Shown: positions 8,597 through 10,574 of the stretch, piece by piece | Layout: each line of letters begins with the position of its first letter | Numbering within the stretch: the stretch's first letter is position 1 | Origin: Gammaproteobacteria bacterium | GTDB lineage: Bacteria; Pseudomonadota; Gammaproteobacteria; Xanthomonadales; Xanthomonadaceae | NCBI GenBank assembly: GCA_030431185.1 | Contig: JAUIJO010000100.1 | Location: 1 to 10,574 of the forward strand | DNA: 10,574 nucleotides | Reading direction: 5' to 3' | The notes under the pieces: generated by a model | What the model was told of the DNA's origin: nothing | Databases searched by the model: none | The model's input: only the letters and a program-made list of their open reading frames with translations | Made by a program: the position numbers and the translations under genes

Positions 8597-8605
8597 ATTG
8601 GATAA
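8597..8605 (-). promoter_or_regulatory. Weak DnaA box (7/9)
   Basis: The minus strand reads TTATCCAAT, with the last two bases differing from TTATCCACA. It lies in an AT-rich patch 33 bp upstream of the dnaN start, so DnaA bound here could affect dnaN transcription. Confidence 0.4.
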
Positions 8606-8724
8606 ATCAAAAGCATGGTGGTGGTGGTGTCGGCGAAAAGCCGGGAAAACCCACTTAACCATCTGTTTTAAAAGCGAAAATTACAAAGCTGAACCACTGT
8701 AGAACCTTGCCGGGATCACTGGGT

Positions 8725-8740
8725 AACTTGTGGACAAGTT
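8725..8740 (-). promoter_or_regulatory. DnaA box (8/9) inside a palindrome
   Basis: The minus strand reads TTGTCCACA at 8729-8737, one mismatch (position 3) from TTATCCACA. It is embedded in AACTTGT-GG-ACAAGTT (8725-8740), a near-palindrome with 7-base arms. It lies beside the AT-rich stretch ending at 8703. Confidence 0.65.
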
Positions 8741-8764
8741 TTCAGGCTTTCGCCGCGACCTGGC

Positions 8765-8773
8765 TTATCCACA
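8765..8773 (+). promoter_or_regulatory. Perfect DnaA box TTATCCACA
   Basis: An exact consensus DnaA box, followed by ACTTGT. It points away from the 8729-8737 box on the other strand, with 27 bp between them, and is the strongest predicted DnaA site in the window. Confidence 0.85.
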
Positions 8774-8786
8774 ACTTGTACGCGCG

Positions 8787-8795
8787 TCATCCAGA
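8787..8795 (+). promoter_or_regulatory. Weak DnaA box (7/9)
   Basis: TCATCCAGA differs from TTATCCACA at two positions. It is 13 bp after the perfect box and in the same orientation, which would suit cooperative DnaA loading. Confidence 0.35.
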
Positions 8796-8826
8796 GTGTT
8801 TCGTGATCCCTGTTCATGTTCATGGT

Positions 8827-8869
8827 GGCCATGCCCCTGGCGCGCGTGTTAGCCGCCCGCGACATGGCC
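8827..8869. repeat. Spaced inverted repeat after dnaA
   Basis: GGCCATG (8827-8833) and CATGGCC (8863-8869) are perfect 7-base arms 29 nt apart, within 60 nt of the dnaA stop. There is no T-run. A tandem TGTTCATGTTCA lies next to it at 8811-8822. It could close the 3' end of dnaA mRNA or be an origin structure; the support is weak. Confidence 0.3.
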
Positions 8870-8886
8870 TTCAAGCCGGGTGAAAC

Positions 8887-10218
8887 CTATTCACTCAACT
8901 TGCGGATGAGCTTGTCCCAATCCTCTCGCATCTTGCCGTCGGTCTCCATCAGCGTGCGGATCTGCCGGCAGGCATGCAGCACGGTGGTGTGGTCGCGCCC
9001 GGCAAAGGCGTCGCCGATCTCCGGCAGGCTGTGTTCGGTCAGCTCCTTGGTCAGGGCCATCGCCATCTGGCGGGGGCGAGCGAGCGAACGGGTCCGCCGT
9101 TTGGACAACAAATCCTTGATTTGAAGGCCATAGTAGTCTGCCACGGTCTTCTGGATGTTGGGGATGCCGATGGCCTGCTGCTGGGCCCGCAGCAGGTCGC
9201 GCAGGGTCTCCTGGGCGAACTCGACCGTCACGGCCCGTCCGGTGAAGTTGGCGCGGGCGGTCAGGGTGTTGAGTGCCCCTTCCAGGTCCCGGACGTTGGA
9301 ACGCATCTTCTTGGCCAGCAGGAAGGCCACGTCCTCGGGGATGCGGGCCCCGCGCTCGGCGGCCTTGGACAACACGATCTGGGCGCGTGTCTCGAAGTCG
9401 GGCGGCTCGATCGCCACCGACAGGCCCCAGGCCAGGCGCGATTTCAGGCGCGGCTCCAGGCCCTCGACTTCGCGCGGATAGCGGTCGCAGGTCAGGATGA
9501 TCTGCTGCTTGCCATCGAACAGCGCATTGAAGGTGTGGAAGAACTCTTCCTGCGTGCGGTCCTTGCCGGCGAAGAACTGGATGTCGTCGATCAACAGCGC
9601 GTCGACCTGCTGGAACTGGCGCTTGAACGCGTCCATGGTCTTGTCCTGCAGCGACTTCATCATCGCGCTGAAGAACTGCTCGCTGCGCAGGTACATGACC
9701 CGGGTCGAGGGGTTGTTGGCCCGCATCGCGTTGCCGGCCGCGAACATCAGGTGCGTCTTGCCCAGGCCGGTGCCGCCGTACAGCAGCAGCGGGTTGTGCG
9801 CGCGGTCGCCGGGCTTGAGCGAGGCCTGCCAGGCCGCGGCGCGACCGAGCTGGTTGCTGCGGCCCTCGACGAAGTTCTCGAAGGTGTAATGGTTGTCCAG
9901 GTGCCCGTTGAAGGGCGCGACCGGGGCCGCGGCCGGCGCGCTCGAGCGGCCGGAAGCGGCCGGCCGGGCCGGGTTGTCCGCACGCGGCAGGGCGCCCACC
10001 TCGAGACTGACCTCGCTGCTGCCGGCGAAATGGCCGAGCAGCTCGCGGATGCGGTCCAGGTAGCGCGCACGCACGTGCTCGACGACGAACGCGTTGGGGG
10101 CGTACAGCACCGTCACGTCGTCGCGGCGGACCGATTGCAGGGGTTTGAGCCAGGTCTGCACGTCCTCGGGAGCGAGTTCGGTTTCGAGGCGTTCGAGGCA
10201 ACGGGGCCAGGCGTCCAT
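8887..10218 (-). CDS. dnaA: Chromosomal replication initiator protein DnaA
   Basis: The product is 443 aa from the ATG at 10218. DnaA binds DnaA boxes, melts oriC and recruits DnaB helicase. Domain I (1 to about 70) begins MDAWPRCLERLE and contains WLKPLQ. Domain II (about 75-105) is a short Ala/Pro linker. Domain III is the AAA+ core with Walker A GGTGLGKT (148-155, K154), Walker B LLIDD (208-212) and box VII arginines in RLKSR (R257, R261). Domain IV (about 350-443) carries the DNA-binding signature RDHTTVLHA (408-416). All key residues are present. The ATG is chosen because relatives begin MDAWP; a TTG at 10230 would add MPIP. No clear Shine-Dalgarno precedes either start, which is compatible with poor or regulated initiation. 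It is divergent from rpmH and precedes the candidate oriC. Confidence 0.98.
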   Translation of the reverse strand: MDAWPRCLERLETELAPEDVQTWLKPLQSVRRDDVTVLYAPNAFVVEHVRARYLDRIRELLGHFAGSSEVSLEVGALPRADNPARPAASGRSSAPAAAPVAPFNGHLDNHYTFENFVEGRSNQLGRAAAWQASLKPGDRAHNPLLLYGGTGLGKTHLMFAAGNAMRANNPSTRVMYLRSEQFFSAMMKSLQDKTMDAFKRQFQQVDALLIDDIQFFAGKDRTQEEFFHTFNALFDGKQQIILTCDRYPREVEGLEPRLKSRLAWGLSVAIEPPDFETRAQIVLSKAAERGARIPEDVAFLLAKKMRSNVRDLEGALNTLTARANFTGRAVTVEFAQETLRDLLRAQQQAIGIPNIQKTVADYYGLQIKDLLSKRRTRSLARPRQMAMALTKELTEHSLPEIGDAFAGRDHTTVLHACRQIRTLMETDGKMREDWDKLIRKLSE

Positions 10219-10314
10219 AGGGATGGGCAAGTGTTCCAGAATGATGCGTTGACGCGACGTCCGCCGACGCTCGCGCTCGCCACGCGGCGCGACACGAAGG
10301 GGACGGGGCCGGCC

Positions 10315-10320
10315 AGACTA
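10315..10320 (-). promoter_or_regulatory. Weak candidate -10 element for dnaA
   Basis: The dnaA-rpmH gap (10219-10501) must contain the dnaA promoter. The only AT-leaning hexamer in the right orientation is TAGTCT (3 of 6 matches; GATAGT one base over gives 4 of 6) with no convincing -35. I see no DnaA box in this gap, so DnaA autoregulation is not evident from sequence. The region is otherwise very GC-rich with several small GCCGGC-type stems. Confidence 0.25.
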
Positions 10321-10434
10321 TCACCGCCCCGTGGACCGTAACAGCGCGCAGGACGCCGGCCGACGCGCGGTGGCCGGCGATGCCCGGCCCGCAAGGCCGC
10401 CGGACCCGCGCATGAATCGCCGGCTGACCGGAAG

Positions 10435-10463
10435 TTGACCCGCCCCACGGCCCAAGCTAGACT
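10435..10463 (+). promoter_or_regulatory. Sigma70-type promoter of rpmH
   Basis: TTGACC (10435-10440, 5 of 6) and TAGACT (10458-10463, 4 of 6) are separated by exactly 17 bp. Transcription would start near 10470, leaving about 30 nt before the rpmH ATG at 10502. This is the best-formed promoter in the window, as expected for a highly expressed ribosomal protein gene. Confidence 0.75.
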
Positions 10464-10501
10464 TCGCGGTTCTATTCCGTATCCAACGCAGAGCCGCACC
10501 C

Positions 10502-10574
10502 ATGGCCACCAAGCGCACCTACCAGCCCAGCAATCTCAAGCGCAAGCGCGACCACGGTTTCCGTGCGCGCATGG
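10502..10574 (+). CDS. rpmH: 50S ribosomal protein L34 (partial, N-terminal 24 codons)
   Basis: The open end reads [12 protein letters not shown]...[10 protein letters not shown], running off the right edge. The [11 protein letters not shown] and HGFRARM motifs are diagnostic of L34, a roughly 45-residue very basic protein of the large ribosomal subunit that contacts 23S rRNA. It carries an extra MAT before the canonical KRT start. The Shine-Dalgarno is weak (GCAGAG about 8 nt upstream). It is divergent from dnaA, the standard arrangement; rnpA and yidC usually follow. Confidence 0.96.

Larger units (their letters stand above)
8565..8886. other. oriC: Candidate chromosomal origin oriC (dnaA-dnaN intergenic region)
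   Basis: This 322-bp gap has no plausible gene. It holds DnaA-box matches to TTATCCACA: 9/9 at 8765-8773 (+), 8/9 at 8729-8737 (-), and 7/9 at 8597-8605 (-) and 8787-8795 (+). AT-rich stretches at 8587-8613 and 8656-8703 (for example TCTGTTTTAAAAGCG and AAAATTACAAAG) stand out in this GC-rich genome and could serve as the unwinding element. Two GATC sites are present at 8714-8717 and 8803-8806. It must also carry the dnaN promoter, though I see no good hexamer pair. The position beside dnaA matches known origins in related bacteria. Experimental confirmation is not possible here. Confidence 0.82.

Noticed and set aside
6195..8702. 835-codon plus-strand open frame spanning recF, the gap and dnaN
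   Set aside because: It is wholly antisense to two essential genes with intact motifs and crosses a terminator and parS sites. No recognisable domain; a GC-driven shadow.
10068..10082. CACGTG core in dnaA as a parS
   Set aside because: Only the central hexamer matches; the arms are unrelated.
8974..10341. 455-codon plus-strand open frame opposite dnaA
   Set aside because: Antisense to dnaA, low-complexity composition, no family resemblance.

Overview
The window is the chromosomal replication-origin neighbourhood of a GC-rich gammaproteobacterium. The order rpmH (+) | dnaA - dnaN - recF - gyrB (all -) is the classic one. The DnaA N-terminus (MDAWPRCLERLE...), a CAAX protease and an M48 lipoprotein next to gyrB, and the high GC point to the Xanthomonadaceae/Lysobacteraceae (Lysobacter/Luteimonas-like). 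This placement is inference from remembered family features, not from a search.

Layout from right to left, which is the direction of transcription for everything except rpmH. At the right edge the first 24 codons of rpmH (ribosomal protein L34) run rightward from a good sigma70-type promoter. dnaA diverges from it. The dnaA-dnaN gap (8565-8886) holds one perfect DnaA box, one 8/9 box, two weaker boxes and AT-rich stretches, and is the best candidate for oriC. dnaN follows and ends in a clear intrinsic terminator. Then come recF and gyrB; gyrB has its own extended -10 promoter.

Three parS-type palindromes (two exact TGTTCCACGTGGAACA, one with a single end mismatch) lie at 6196, 6823 and 7429, about 600 bp apart. 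Two are inside recF, where both encode Phe-His-Val-Glu-His, and one is in the dnaN 3' untranslated region. The same 2.6 kb therefore carries the initiation site and probable ParB loading sites for chromosome segregation.

Left of gyrB are three envelope-related genes on the minus strand: a CPBP/CAAX membrane protease, an M48 zinc-metalloprotease lipoprotein resembling LoiP/YggG, and a secreted TPR protein. At the left edge an extended -10 promoter pointing left and a 16-codon open N-terminus suggest another minus-strand gene beginning, possibly tonB by synteny; this cannot be confirmed here.

I found no tRNA, rRNA, CRISPR, insertion sequence or phage gene. This is core genome. The points worth a second look are the parS cluster embedded in recF, the compact oriC, and small features in the gaps. 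I do not see evidence of an undescribed multi-gene system.
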